DNA of 64,000 nucleotides from Sphingobacterium thalpophilum (GTDB lineage Bacteria; Bacteroidota; Bacteroidia; Sphingobacteriales; Sphingobacteriaceae): assembly GCF_038396785.1 (NCBI RefSeq), contig NZ_CP151087.1:5208001-5272000 (forward strand), written 5' to 3'. The notes beneath the pieces are model-generated. The model had not been told where the DNA came from and did no database searches. It saw only the letters and a list, made by a program, of their open reading frames with translations. Positions within the stretch are counted from its first letter, which is position 1; each line of letters opens with the position of its first letter. The position numbers and the translations under genes were made by a program. Shown here one piece after another: positions 27,171 through 37,077 of this stretch.

Positions 27171-29747
27171 ATGCGTGTAATTATTTTATGCTGCTTTGCT
27201 CTTTTGGGCTATGTCAATTCTTACGCTCAATCGAAGGCGATTAAAAAGATCCCTACAGTTTTTGTCGACCGTGAAGGTGTCATGCGCTGGTCCGACTCCA
27301 ACGCTGAAGCTTCATTTTATGGCGTCAATTATACCGTTCCTTTTGCCCATGCCTTTCGGGCTTTGCACGATAAAGGCTTCGATCGAAAGCAGGCTATTGA
27401 TCGCGACGTTTACCACTTCGCCCGTTTGGGATATAATGCTTATCGTATCCATATTTGGGATGTAGAAATCTCCGATAAAAATGGTAACCTGATCAACAAT
27501 GAACACCTTGATCTATTGGACTATCTGTTCTTTAAACTTCAGGAAAGAGGAATTAGGATCCTGATTACGGGAATGACCAATTTTGGTAATGGTTATCCAG
27601 AAAGAAATATAAATACAGATGCATTTACGTATCATTATGACAAGTGTGCAGTTCATGCTAATCCACAGGCGATAGTTGCACAGGAAAAATACATTACCCA
27701 ATTACTTCATCATGTCAACCCCTATACCGGAAATGCTTATCAGACGGATCCTTATATCATAGGCTTTGAAATAAATAATGAACCTTGCCATACAGGTGCC
27801 ATTCAGACAACGTCGGACTATATCGGTCAAATGGTGAAGGCCATGAAGAAAAGTGGGAACAAAAAACCGATTTTCTACAATGTAAGTCATAATATGGAAC
27901 ATGTTAAGGCTTATTTTGATGCTGATATCCAAGGGACAACCTATCAATGGTATCCTGTGGGACTGGTTGCTGGACGGGAGCGCCAGGGGAATTTTCTTCC
28001 TTACATTGATCAGTACGATATCCCTTTTTCAAACTTGAAAGGCTTTGCCAACAAAGCGAAGGCGGTTTACGAATATGATCCTGCTGATAATCTCTACAGC
28101 TACATGCATCCCGCAATGAGCCGCACATTTCGTTCGGCGGGATTTCAGTGGATCACTCAGTTTGCTTACGATCCGATGGATATTGCAGCCTACAATACCG
28201 AATATCAGACACATTATCTCAATTTGGCTTATACCCCGGCAAAAGCACTGAGTACCATGATCGCTGCGGAGGTAGCTTATACGATACCAAGAAATAAAAA
28301 ATTTGAACAGTATCCTCAAGACACCCTATTTGGCGATTTTAGCGTCAGTTATGAGCAGGATCTCTCCTTGATGAATGCGCAGGATAAGTATTTTTACACC
28401 AATAATACGACAGTAAGGCCTTTAAATCCAACGAAATTGCAACATATTGCCGGTCATGGTTCATCACCTGTGGTGGAGTACGGTGGATCCGGTGCTTATT
28501 TTTTAGATCGTCTGGAAGATGGTCTATGGCGTTTGGAGGTTATGCCGGATGCAGAAAAAATCGCTGATCCTTTTGCTAAGCCATCGCTCGATCGGGAGGT
28601 GGTACATATCCTGTATCGGTCACAGACGATCGATATTCGGATTCCTGATCTAGGTGACCTGTTTACCGTCCGGTCACTGGTAGGGAAAAATGACACCGAT
28701 GAAGCTATTTCAGTCGCTAAAACAAGTTTTAGCGTTAATCCTGGAGTATATCTGTTAAAACGTAAGAATCTCCAGCTGAAAAATAGCTGGCTAGCTTCCT
28801 CGCCCTGGAAAAATGGCTATTTGGGCGAATATTACGCGCCAAAAACTGAAGCGCTGAAGCAGCCTTTATTGATACACCAGCAGCCCGAAATATTGGAAAA
28901 AGGGCGCTCTACCAAATTGCAGTTCCGTTATGTTTTTGAAAAACAGCCCGATTCCATTATTCTACAAACGGACCAGGTTTCGTTTTGGAAAGATCATAAT
29001 CCCTACATCAAGTTGATCTCCAAAGATAACTGTACCTATGAAGCGGACATGCCGGCATCCTTATTAGTGGGCAATGAATTGAAATATACAGCTACTGTGT
29101 TTGTGGGTGGTGAAAAAATCACCTACCCAGACAATCAGAAGGGAGCCCCGCTGGATTGGAATTATCGTGTCAATAGTTATTGGACGGTGGGTTTAAATGA
29201 GCATCGTGCATCTATAGCGCTTTTTGAGTCCTTGTCCAAAGTGTCTTCTTTGGAAACTTTCGCTATTCCAGAAACGGCTTACATAACTGCGCAACGGGAG
29301 CATCATGATCTCAGTAAAGTTCCTTTTTGGACCTATACTTTTCATGCCAAGGATTCGGGGGTACAGTATTTTTGGGTAAAAGATATCAAATCGACAATTG
29401 CTGAACGGCCTGCGGGTATCGCTGCTGCCACAAAGCTCTGTATACTCTTGAAACATGAGGGTGGAAATCCGCTGCTGAATGCTGGGTTTGTGACAAAAAA
29501 AGGGTATACCTATGTGGATAATATAGCTATTGGGGCATCCGGCGAAACAGTGGTCCGTATGGATCTAGCCGACTTAAAACTCGTGCCTACGGCTTTGCTA
29601 CCTGCTCCTTACCCTGTATTTCTTGAGCGGTTTTTTAAGCCCACGGTTCAGGTTCAATTTGACAAAAGGGATATCGAAAAACTAATCGTTTCAGGCGAAA
29701 AGATGGAGGGGGTGGCACTATCTATAGCTGCGATATGGCTCGAATAG
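27171..29747 (+). CDS. Clan GH-A glycoside hydrolase, GH147-like; probable beta-galactosidase/galactanase
   Basis: This secreted enzyme has a signal peptide (IILCCFALLGYVNSYAQ) and a TIM-barrel catalytic domain at about residues 30-420. FYGVNYTVPFAHAFR and YNAYRIHIWDVEISD mark its early strands. The acid/base Glu is probably Glu204 in GFEINNEPCH (after strand 4), and the nucleophile Glu301 in AKAVYEYDPAD (after strand 7); FQWITQFAYDP follows as strand 8. The remaining 430 residues are beta-rich accessory domains (LEDGLWRLEVMPDAEK; FRYVFEKQPDSIILQT). Residue roles are inferred from clan GH-A topology. GH147 is suggested because that family is known from Bacteroides beta-1,4-galactan PULs that also carry GH53 and GH2, exactly the neighbours here. 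A GH5-type assignment remains possible. It lies between the sensor and susC. Confidence 0.68.
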   Translation: MRVIILCCFALLGYVNSYAQSKAIKKIPTVFVDREGVMRWSDSNAEASFYGVNYTVPFAHAFRALHDKGFDRKQAIDRDVYHFARLGYNAYRIHIWDVEISDKNGNLINNEHLDLLDYLFFKLQERGIRILITGMTNFGNGYPERNINTDAFTYHYDKCAVHANPQAIVAQEKYITQLLHHVNPYTGNAYQTDPYIIGFEINNEPCHTGAIQTTSDYIGQMVKAMKKSGNKKPIFYNVSHNMEHVKAYFDADIQGTTYQWYPVGLVAGRERQGNFLPYIDQYDIPFSNLKGFANKAKAVYEYDPADNLYSYMHPAMSRTFRSAGFQWITQFAYDPMDIAAYNTEYQTHYLNLAYTPAKALSTMIAAEVAYTIPRNKKFEQYPQDTLFGDFSVSYEQDLSLMNAQDKYFYTNNTTVRPLNPTKLQHIAGHGSSPVVEYGGSGAYFLDRLEDGLWRLEVMPDAEKIADPFAKPSLDREVVHILYRSQTIDIRIPDLGDLFTVRSLVGKNDTDEAISVAKTSFSVNPGVYLLKRKNLQLKNSWLASSPWKNGYLGEYYAPKTEALKQPLLIHQQPEILEKGRSTKLQFRYVFEKQPDSIILQTDQVSFWKDHNPYIKLISKDNCTYEADMPASLLVGNELKYTATVFVGGEKITYPDNQKGAPLDWNYRVNSYWTVGLNEHRASIALFESLSKVSSLETFAIPETAYITAQREHHDLSKVPFWTYTFHAKDSGVQYFWVKDIKSTIAERPAGIAAATKLCILLKHEGGNPLLNAGFVTKKGYTYVDNIAIGASGETVVRMDLADLKLVPTALLPAPYPVFLERFFKPTVQVQFDKRDIEKLIVSGEKMEGVALSIAAIWLE

Positions 29748-29946
29748 CGATGCAGCTGCATAATTCCACGGATCATTAGGCCATGGATAATAATCCGTCA
29801 GGCTATAAAGATCAAGATTTGGAGCAGGATGACGACCTGAAAAAACGACGGCGTTTTTTAGGGGAATGCTTAATAAAGCGGTAAGGAATACAAAAAATAT
29901 AATAAAGGGAAAGAAAACAATTATAAACACATCTAAATTTTAAACA

Positions 29947-32931
29947 ATGAAGGGTTTTGCATTTAAAACAAGTTTATTGGGCTTGTCCTTGCTATCCTGT
30001 CTTGGGGAAACGCAGCTTTATGCTGCAACGAAAGGGGAAAGCAAGTGGATCAGGTCGATGCAACAACAGGATGTCCGTGGAGTGGTCCGCAACGAGCAAG
30101 GGCAGGTGATGGCAGGTGTTACAGTATTGGTGGCCGGAACTACGGTGGGCACTTCAACAGCGAGTGATGGCTCGTACCGTATCTCATTGCCCAAGGGTAA
30201 ATCCCAACTTCTATTTTCTGTTGTAGGCTACAGTAGCCAAACCTTGACGGTGGTAGGGGGAACATCCGTGGATGTCAGTATGGTGCCTGCGGGAAATGTG
30301 CTGGAAGAGCTCGTCATCGTAGGTTACGGTAGCACAACAAAAAAGGATCTAACCGGTGCCGTAAATACGGTTGGAAGCAAGGATTTTAACAGTGGACTTG
30401 TCGGCTCTCCCGAACAGCTGATCAATGGAAAAACAGCTGGTGTGCAGGTGATGTCCAACAGCGGTTCTCCTTCTTCCGGGAGTACGATACGTATCCGTGG
30501 GGGAGCCTCCTTGAGTGCCAGCAACGATCCATTGATCGTATTGGATGGGGTACCGCTAGAGACTGGTGGTATTAGTGGCAATAGTGGCAATTTTCTAAGT
30601 CTGATCAACCCGAATGATATCGAAAGCATGACGGTGCTCAAAGATGCGTCATCGACAGCAATATATGGATCCCGAGCATCAAACGGGGTATTATTGATAA
30701 CAACAAAGAAGGGTAAAGGAGATGCTTTACGGCTTTCTTTCTCTTCAATCGTGTCCATGCAGCAGGCTATGGGAGTGGCTGATATGATGTCGCGCGATGA
30801 ATTTGCCTCGCTCATCAATACCAAAGGGAGCACTGCCCAAAAGGCATTATTGGGCAATGCCTCAACAGATTGGCTGTCTGAGGTTTTTCAGGATGCCATC
30901 GGGACGGATAATAACTTAAGTCTACAGGGAAAGATCGGTAAAACCTTGCCTTTTCGTACATCGGTGGGCTATTATAATCAGCAAGGGACTTTGCGTACCG
31001 ACAAAACGGAGCGCGTGACGGGCGCTTTGGTATTAAATCCCACTTTTTTTAATAAACACCTGACCGTAAATTTAAATGTTAAAGGTGCCCATAACAACAA
31101 CGGTTTTGCCAATACCGACGCGATATGGTCTGCTGTAGCGTTTAATCCTACGCAACCGATTTATTCTGGGGCAGATGCGTATGGTGGCTATTACGAGAGT
31201 TTGGATAATGCCGGTCTTCCGGCAACAGGTGCAAACCTCAATCCACTGGGATTGCTCAAGCAGGAAAAACACCGTAGTACAGTCAATAGAGCCGTGGGTA
31301 ACCTTGACCTCGATTATAAATTCCATCTGCTGCCTGAATTGAAAGCGCACGTAACACTCGGATATGACTATGCCAAAGGGAATGGATCGAATCTTATTCC
31401 GGCAAGTGCGGCCAATAATTTTACGATCGGAGGCGCTTTTGACCGTTATGAACAGACGCTTAAAAATAAATTGTTTACAGGCTATCTAAACTATAATAAG
31501 TTCTTCCCGGAAATTAAAAGTACAATTGACGTGACAGCAGGCCACGATTATCAATATTGGAGTGCCCGACGGCCACCTATCGTATACTATAACGAAGCTG
31601 GTGATATACGCTCGACTGCTATTGCATCTGACGAAAGACATACCCTGATTTCCTGGTACGGACGGATCAACTACAATTACGATAGCCGTTATTTATTAAC
31701 CGCTACGGTCCGTATGGATGGAACTTCCCGATTCAGCCCCGAAAATCGTTGGGGAACATTTCCGTCAGTCGCCTTGGCCTGGCGTCTTTCGCAGGAGTCT
31801 TTCATGAAAGGAATCTCTTTCCTGGACGATCTAAAGCTCCGTGCGAGTTACGGTGTTACAGGGCAGCAGGAAGGAATCGGAAATTACGAATATTTGCCGG
31901 TATACAATTTGGGAACAGCCTATGCACAGTATCGTTTCGGCGATCAGTACCATCTGGTGTATAGACCATCGGTTTACAATAGGGACTTACGCTGGGAAAC
32001 GACCAAAGCATTTAACTACGGCCTGGATTTCGCTTTCTGGAAAAACAGGCTGTCTGGTGCAATTGACTATTACACAAGAAAAACACATGATCTATTGGCC
32101 AATGTGCCTGTAGCCGCAGGAACCAATTTTGATCAGAACGCGACTATCAACGTAGGTAATGTCGAAAGTAGTGGCTTCGAATTTCAACTGAATACCGTAC
32201 CCATACAAAAGGATAATTTGCGCTGGGAAGTCAATTTCAATGCGACTAATCAGCATACAAAAGTAACCAATATAGCTTTGGTGCAGGATGCCAATGCCGT
32301 GGGAACTTATGTGGGACCGAATGTCAGTGGCCGTGGTATACAGATTCTGACAACGGGGCATCAGCCTTACATGTTTTATGTCTACAAACAGTTGTACAAT
32401 GAGGCTGGCAAGCCGCTAGAAGGTGTATATGCGGATCTGAATGGTGATGGAGCGATCAACGAAAAAGACTTATACCGCTATCAATCGCCCGCGGCAAAAT
32501 GGCTCTTTGGTTTCAATACGCAGTTAACTTACAAAAAATGGACAGCAGCAACGACACTACGCGCAAATTTGGGTAACTACGTATTCAATAATACCAAAAT
32601 GAATCTTAGTGCTTGGGAAACAGTTCAATATGTGGATGCGTCGATCAACAACTTACATCGGGATTACTTGAATACCCAATTCCAGACCAGACAGTATTAT
32701 TCGGATTATTACGTCGAAAATGCTTCCTTCCTTCGGATGGAAAACCTGTCGGTGAACTATAATTTTGGTCAGGTGGGTAAGATCTCCAATCTACGTGTGG
32801 GTGCGGTAGCTCAGAATGTTTTTATTGTGAGCAAATATAGCGGCATGGACCCTGAGGTTCCGAGTGGCTTCGACAGTTCGTTCTACCCACGCTCAAGAAC
32901 TTTCTCCTTGAGTCTCAATATGGATTTTTAA
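29947..32931 (+). CDS. SusC/RagA-family TonB-dependent importer (galactan PUL)
   Basis: This outer-membrane TonB-dependent importer of 994 residues starts with a signal peptide (SLLGLSLLSCLGETQLYA). A carboxypeptidase-D-like beta domain at about 40-115 (VRGVVRNEQGQVMAGVTVLV) and the plug follow (EELVIVGYGSTTKKDLTGAV; TAIYGSRASNGVLLITTKKG). The barrel ends with SLSLNMDF. Unlike the mannan-PUL SusC it has no STN domain, in line with control by the upstream hybrid sensor rather than ECF/FecR. The stop codon overlaps an ATG of the next frame at 32931. Import of galacto-oligosaccharides is inferred from GH53 and the other enzymes of the locus. Confidence 0.95.
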   Translation: MKGFAFKTSLLGLSLLSCLGETQLYAATKGESKWIRSMQQQDVRGVVRNEQGQVMAGVTVLVAGTTVGTSTASDGSYRISLPKGKSQLLFSVVGYSSQTLTVVGGTSVDVSMVPAGNVLEELVIVGYGSTTKKDLTGAVNTVGSKDFNSGLVGSPEQLINGKTAGVQVMSNSGSPSSGSTIRIRGGASLSASNDPLIVLDGVPLETGGISGNSGNFLSLINPNDIESMTVLKDASSTAIYGSRASNGVLLITTKKGKGDALRLSFSSIVSMQQAMGVADMMSRDEFASLINTKGSTAQKALLGNASTDWLSEVFQDAIGTDNNLSLQGKIGKTLPFRTSVGYYNQQGTLRTDKTERVTGALVLNPTFFNKHLTVNLNVKGAHNNNGFANTDAIWSAVAFNPTQPIYSGADAYGGYYESLDNAGLPATGANLNPLGLLKQEKHRSTVNRAVGNLDLDYKFHLLPELKAHVTLGYDYAKGNGSNLIPASAANNFTIGGAFDRYEQTLKNKLFTGYLNYNKFFPEIKSTIDVTAGHDYQYWSARRPPIVYYNEAGDIRSTAIASDERHTLISWYGRINYNYDSRYLLTATVRMDGTSRFSPENRWGTFPSVALAWRLSQESFMKGISFLDDLKLRASYGVTGQQEGIGNYEYLPVYNLGTAYAQYRFGDQYHLVYRPSVYNRDLRWETTKAFNYGLDFAFWKNRLSGAIDYYTRKTHDLLANVPVAAGTNFDQNATINVGNVESSGFEFQLNTVPIQKDNLRWEVNFNATNQHTKVTNIALVQDANAVGTYVGPNVSGRGIQILTTGHQPYMFYVYKQLYNEAGKPLEGVYADLNGDGAINEKDLYRYQSPAAKWLFGFNTQLTYKKWTAATTLRANLGNYVFNNTKMNLSAWETVQYVDASINNLHRDYLNTQFQTRQYYSDYYVENASFLRMENLSVNYNFGQVGKISNLRVGAVAQNVFIVSKYSGMDPEVPSGFDSSFYPRSRTFSLSLNMDF

Positions 32932-32963
32932 TGGCTCCCTCAAAAAAGAAAACTTATATAGCG

Positions 32964-34529
32964 ATGAAAAATATAAAAAGATATTGTTTTGGATTGTTGA
33001 GTATAATCGCATTGCTACAATCCTGTACAAAAGACTTAAACCAGTATCCCACTGTAGAAACTACTTCGGAGTCGGTATACACCTCTGTGGATGGTTACCG
33101 GGCAGTACTTGCTAAATTGTATGCCTCATTTGCCGTTGCGGGCAATGGACGTGGTGATGCCGATCCGGATATGGCGGGCAGCACGGCCTCTTGGGGTTAC
33201 CTTCGGGTGTACTTTAACTTGCAGGAGGTACCGACTGATGAAGTGATCTATACATGGGCCGGAGGCGACAATATGACCGATATCCAGTATATGACCTGGG
33301 GAGCTTCCGATACCTGGGTCAATGCCATGTATTATCGGATCTATTATACGGTAGCCATCTGTAATGAATTTCTACGGAATGCAACAACAGAGAAGCTGGC
33401 GACTTTTAGTTCGGCCGAGCAGACACAAATTTTGGAGTTTGCAGCCGAAGCGCGTTTTCTGCGTGCATTGGCCTATAGTCATGCCATGGACCTTTATGGG
33501 AACGTTCCTTTTGTGACTGAAAAGGACCCGGTTGCTGCATTTTTTCCACCACGGATGACAAGAGCTGATCTCTTTGCATTTATTGAAAAAGAATTGACTG
33601 AGATCGAGACGATCTTACCGGAAGCACGTCAAAATGAGTATGGCCGGGTAAGCCGTGCTGCGGCCTGGTCCCTATTGGCCAAAAATTATCTGAATGCGCA
33701 GGTCTATACGGGTACAGCACGAAATGCGGAATGTCTGAATTATGCTAAAAAAGTGATTGATGCTGGATATTCCTTAAATGCGAACTATAAGCAGGTATTT
33801 AATGCTGATAATGATAAACGGACCAATGAAATTATTTTCCCGATAGAGGCCGATGTAGCGCATACAACGACATGGGGTGCGACAACGTATCTTGTCAACG
33901 GCCCTATTGTTGGAAGCATGAAATCATCGGATTACGGTGTGCTTTCCGGCTGGAATAGTTTTCGTACACTTCGCGAATTTGTGGCACTCTTTCAGGTGGA
34001 AGACAAAAGAGGTGATTTTTGGAAAAACGGCCAGTCCCTAGATGTCGAAGACCCCGCTGCCTCGAGCCAGGGATATGGGCTTGTTAAGTTTACAAATTTG
34101 AAAGATGATGGCAGCTATACCACAGATGAAGGTTTGGTAAGTACTGATTTCCCGATGATCCGCTTGGCCGACGTGTATCTAATGTATGCTGAGGCTGTAC
34201 TGCGCGGTGGCGGAGGAAGTATACAGGAAGCGATCAGGTTGGTAAACAGTATCCGTCAGCGGGGGTATGGTAATTCGGCCGGAGCCATTGACCAGGCGCA
34301 GCTAACACTGGATTTTATCCTAGCAGAACGCGGGCGTGAACTGTTTTGGGAGTGTACGCGTCGCACAGACCTGATTCGATTTGGGAAATTTAACGGTAGC
34401 GATTACCTCTGGCAATGGAAAGGCGGTGACATGAACGGCCGCTCTGTGGATGCAAAATTCAATCTGTATCCGATTCCAACCACTGATATGAGTGCTAACC
34501 CGAATTTGATCCAAAATCCTGGCTACTAG
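32964..34529 (+). CDS. RagB/SusD-family glycan-binding lipoprotein (galactan PUL)
   Basis: I choose ATG at 32964 because it gives a proper lipoprotein signal (RYCFGLLSIIALLQSC, Cys21). An in-frame ATG at 32931, overlapping the susC stop, would put 11 polar residues ahead of the signal. The SusD body is clear: CTKDLNQYPTVETTSESVY, FAAEARFLRALAYSHAMDLYGNVPF, FPMIRLADVYLMYAEAVL and FILAERGRELFWECTRRTDLIRFGKF. The final IPTTDMSANPNLIQNPGY is the usual C-terminus. About 521 residues, normal length. It forms the surface lid of the SusC importer just upstream. Specificity for beta-1,4-galactan fragments is inferred. Confidence 0.94.
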   Translation: MKNIKRYCFGLLSIIALLQSCTKDLNQYPTVETTSESVYTSVDGYRAVLAKLYASFAVAGNGRGDADPDMAGSTASWGYLRVYFNLQEVPTDEVIYTWAGGDNMTDIQYMTWGASDTWVNAMYYRIYYTVAICNEFLRNATTEKLATFSSAEQTQILEFAAEARFLRALAYSHAMDLYGNVPFVTEKDPVAAFFPPRMTRADLFAFIEKELTEIETILPEARQNEYGRVSRAAAWSLLAKNYLNAQVYTGTARNAECLNYAKKVIDAGYSLNANYKQVFNADNDKRTNEIIFPIEADVAHTTTWGATTYLVNGPIVGSMKSSDYGVLSGWNSFRTLREFVALFQVEDKRGDFWKNGQSLDVEDPAASSQGYGLVKFTNLKDDGSYTTDEGLVSTDFPMIRLADVYLMYAEAVLRGGGGSIQEAIRLVNSIRQRGYGNSAGAIDQAQLTLDFILAERGRELFWECTRRTDLIRFGKFNGSDYLWQWKGGDMNGRSVDAKFNLYPIPTTDMSANPNLIQNPGY

Positions 34530-34640
34530 CGCTGGCTGGCATTAATAACTAAATCTATGGGGATATACGGCTATTTGAGCACACATGCTGCGGAGGGTAT
34601 CCAGGTATTCCCAGATGGACTTTTAAAGATAATGATACCT

Positions 34641-35693
34641 ATGAAACAATTAACACTCTATATCCTGGTGTTGCTTTTCGTTGCCTGTAAAAAGGAGGGC
34701 GGGACACCGGCTGTCAGTGGGATAAAACCTGCGGTATTGTACAGCAGTACAACAGAACTGGTCTTAAAATCTACTGACCGCAAGGCCGTGGCCCTGCAGC
34801 TTGTCTGGGATGAGGCGATTTTGGCCAGCGATGAACCAATGGCGCAGTCGGCTTTAAAAAATAAAATAGAAATTGCTGCTGATCCATCTTTTTCTGCTGT
34901 CACCAAAAGTATCGAGCAGGTAGCAAGCTCGCTCAGCTATACGCATGAACAATTGAATAACCTTGTCACGGGAATGGGATTTTTGCCCGATGAAAAGAAC
35001 GTGTTTTATGTCCGTATTGCTTCACGATTGGGAACCAATACAGATTGGCTCTACAGTAATGTGATCGCCCTGACTGTGACCGCTTATCAGCCCGTGGAGG
35101 ATGCTGCCTATCTCTACCTATCTAATAAAGAGTTTACGCAATTTCCATGGAAACTGTGTTCGAGAAAGGAAGATGGTTTTTATGACGGTTTTGTGCGTCT
35201 CGACCAATGGTACAACTTCTATTTAACCAATGCGGAAAGCGCGAGTGCACCGATCATCTATGGTTCTTATCCCCTGGATGGTAGCCAATATATTTTGTAT
35301 AGTGGAGCTGATCGCTGGAATTGCTGGACGAGTAAAGGTGGATACTTATACTTGACAGCCGATGTCAATAAGTTGGCCTGGAAAGAAACTTCCGTAGAAT
35401 CCTTGACGGTAACGGGCGATTTTAATGGTTGGAGTGCAACAGCAACACCAATGGTATATGACCAGACGACGAAGGTTTGGAAAGCAACCATCACGACAAC
35501 GGCAGCCGAACAATGGGGAATTAAGGTATTGATCAATGGCAGCTGGACTTGGTTTTTTGGCGCAGCAGAGGGCGATGGAAACTGTGCTTTGTATACGGCC
35601 GATGGAACTGGCTTCGCTTATAATAAGATCGGTACACATACCTTGATTCTTGATCTAAGCGATCCAAAACAATTCAAATATCATGTGGAATAA
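34641..35693 (+). CDS. SusE/SusF-like surface glycan-binding lipoprotein (galactan PUL)
   Basis: The start is set at ATG 34641, giving a lipoprotein signal (TLYILVLLFVAC, Cys16) and then KKEGG; a frame open from 34557 has an unlikely 28-residue extension. The N-terminal SusE-like Ig domain (VSGIKPAVLYSSTTELVLKS, AVALQLVWDEAIL) is followed by two beta-sandwich modules resembling SusF starch-binding units (YLYLSNKEFTQFPWKLC; VTGDFNGWSATATPMVYD, then KVLINGSWTWFFGAAEGD). Several exposed Trp and Tyr residues could stack on sugar. It lies between susD and GH53 in one operon. The likely role is to capture galactan at the cell surface; ligand is inferred. Confidence 0.8.
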   Translation: MKQLTLYILVLLFVACKKEGGTPAVSGIKPAVLYSSTTELVLKSTDRKAVALQLVWDEAILASDEPMAQSALKNKIEIAADPSFSAVTKSIEQVASSLSYTHEQLNNLVTGMGFLPDEKNVFYVRIASRLGTNTDWLYSNVIALTVTAYQPVEDAAYLYLSNKEFTQFPWKLCSRKEDGFYDGFVRLDQWYNFYLTNAESASAPIIYGSYPLDGSQYILYSGADRWNCWTSKGGYLYLTADVNKLAWKETSVESLTVTGDFNGWSATATPMVYDQTTKVWKATITTTAAEQWGIKVLINGSWTWFFGAAEGDGNCALYTADGTGFAYNKIGTHTLILDLSDPKQFKYHVE

Positions 35694-35729
35694 TATAGAT
35701 AGGGACGGGGTCTTAAATGAAATAATCGG

Positions 35730-36752
35730 ATGAAAAAAATAAAAATAATGTTGGCCCTGATAAGCTTGTGTTTGGGCTTATCTGGCTGCAACGACAAAGA
35801 TAATCTTCAGGTGGATGTACCTAAAACACATTTGGCAAAAGGTGCGGACGTGAGCTGGATTACTGAAATGGAAGCCTCAGGTGTGCAATTTTTTAATGCA
35901 GGAGGCAGCGCAGTGGATGGGCTGAAAATCTTGCGTGGACTGGGCATGGATGCGGTACGATTGCGTGTTTGGGTAGATCCCCAACAAGGCTGGTGCAACA
36001 AGAATGACGTACTGGTGAAAGCTCGTCGGGCGCATCATCTGGGCATGCGTATTATGGTGGATTTTCATTACAGTGACACCTGGGCGGATCCGGGACAGCA
36101 GACAAAGCCTGCCGCATGGAAGAGCTTATCGTTTGATGGGTTAAAGAAGGCTGTTAGTGATCATACAACGGAGGTTCTTCAATTGCTAAAAGATAGCGGT
36201 ATCTCACCTGAATGGGTGCAGGTCGGTAATGAAACGGGCAATGGGATGCTTTGGGAAGATGGAAAAGCCTCTGTCAGTATGGCTAATTATGCCACATTGA
36301 ATAATGCCGGCTATGATGCGGTAAAAGCGGTGTTTCCGGAAGCAAAAGTGATCGTACATCTGCATAATGGATTTGACAATGACTTGTTTCGTTGGATGTT
36401 CGACGGTCTGAAAAACAACGGTGGGAAATGGGATGTAATTGGCATGTCACTTTATCCGACCCCAGAAAACTGGGAAGAGCGCAATGCGGCCTGCATCAGT
36501 AACATCAAAGATATGGTTGCTCGATACAATTCGGAAGTGATGATCTGCGAGGTGGGGATGAGCTGGGATGAAGCAGATAGTGCTGAAATATGGTTAAAGG
36601 ATCTTTTCAACGCTGTCAATAGCGTGCCCGATCAGAAAGTACTGGGTATATTCTATTGGGAGCCTTTGGCGTATGGTGGGTGGAATGGCTATACCCTAGG
36701 CGCATTTGACAATAATGGGCGCCCAACAAAAGCATTGAATGCTTTTAAATAA
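35730..36752 (+). CDS. GH53 endo-beta-1,4-galactanase lipoprotein
   Basis: GH53 enzymes cleave beta-1,4-galactan side chains of pectin (arabinogalactan type I). This one is a lipoprotein (LCLGLSGC, Cys20, then NDKDN), so probably surface-anchored. The clan GH-A barrel is complete at 340 residues: KGADVSWITEMEASGVQFFN, LRGLGMDAVRLRVWVDPQQGW and MVDFHYSDTWADPGQQ are strongly conserved family blocks. The acid/base is Glu168 in VQVGNETGNG and the nucleophile Glu274 in VMICEVGMSW. The final block IFYWEPLAYGGWNGYTLGAFD also fits. It defines the substrate of this PUL. It starts 36 bases after the SusE/F-like gene. Confidence 0.96.
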   Translation: MKKIKIMLALISLCLGLSGCNDKDNLQVDVPKTHLAKGADVSWITEMEASGVQFFNAGGSAVDGLKILRGLGMDAVRLRVWVDPQQGWCNKNDVLVKARRAHHLGMRIMVDFHYSDTWADPGQQTKPAAWKSLSFDGLKKAVSDHTTEVLQLLKDSGISPEWVQVGNETGNGMLWEDGKASVSMANYATLNNAGYDAVKAVFPEAKVIVHLHNGFDNDLFRWMFDGLKNNGGKWDVIGMSLYPTPENWEERNAACISNIKDMVARYNSEVMICEVGMSWDEADSAEIWLKDLFNAVNSVPDQKVLGIFYWEPLAYGGWNGYTLGAFDNNGRPTKALNAFK

Positions 36753-36813
36753 AGTATATTTAAGCCGCTGAATGACAATGAAAAAAATGAACTGTAGACT
36801 ATAAACACATGAA

Positions 36814-37077
36814 TTGATGATGAGATTATTACTGCGTACAACTTATTTTTTGTTTCTTTTATTCCTACTTGTTCCGGGCAATTCGCACGGACAGTCAGCA
36901 CGCCAATCCTTCCTGTTGGAGAAAAACTGGCGTTTTTTTCAGGGTGAGGTTGTTCATGGGGAATCAGTAGCATTGGATGATAAGGCCTGGAAAAAGGTCA
37001 CTGTACCCCATGATTGGGCTATTTTTGGGCCTTTTGACCGGTCACACGATCTGCAGGATGTTGCCTTGATCGTTTAG
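36814..37077 (+). pseudogene. GH2 beta-galactosidase, N-terminal remnant
   Basis: An 87-codon reading frame with a signal peptide (TTYFLFLLFLLVPGNSHGQ) is followed by the unmistakable start of a GH2 sugar-binding domain: LLEKNWRFFQGEV, then WKKVTVPHDWAIFGPF. GH2 enzymes need roughly 600-1000 residues; here TAG at 37075 ends the frame. Reading through the stop gives AGEENREEF before a second stop. If TAG replaced CAG, the sequence VALIVQAGEE would match the usual GH2 VAVxQxGE-type segment. No catalytic domain follows before 37.2 kb, so most of the gene is deleted. It is the last gene of the galactan PUL and would have supplied an exo-beta-galactosidase. Confidence 0.85.

Noticed and set aside
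29783-29884. Plus-strand 33-codon ORF upstream of the galactan SusC (acidic start, then KKRRRF)
   Set aside because: It is protein-like in composition and could be the remnant of a gene start, but it is too short and has no family match, so it is not called.
30324-30857. Long minus-strand ORF (177 codons) inside the galactan-PUL SusC gene
   Set aside because: It is a shadow of the strongly supported SusC frame, with no start context, signal or recognisable domain.
29922-36810. Shared TATAAACACAT in the leaders of the galactan SusC (29922) and the GH2 stump (36800)
   Set aside because: The match is short and AT-rich with no further shared sequence, so it is probably chance.
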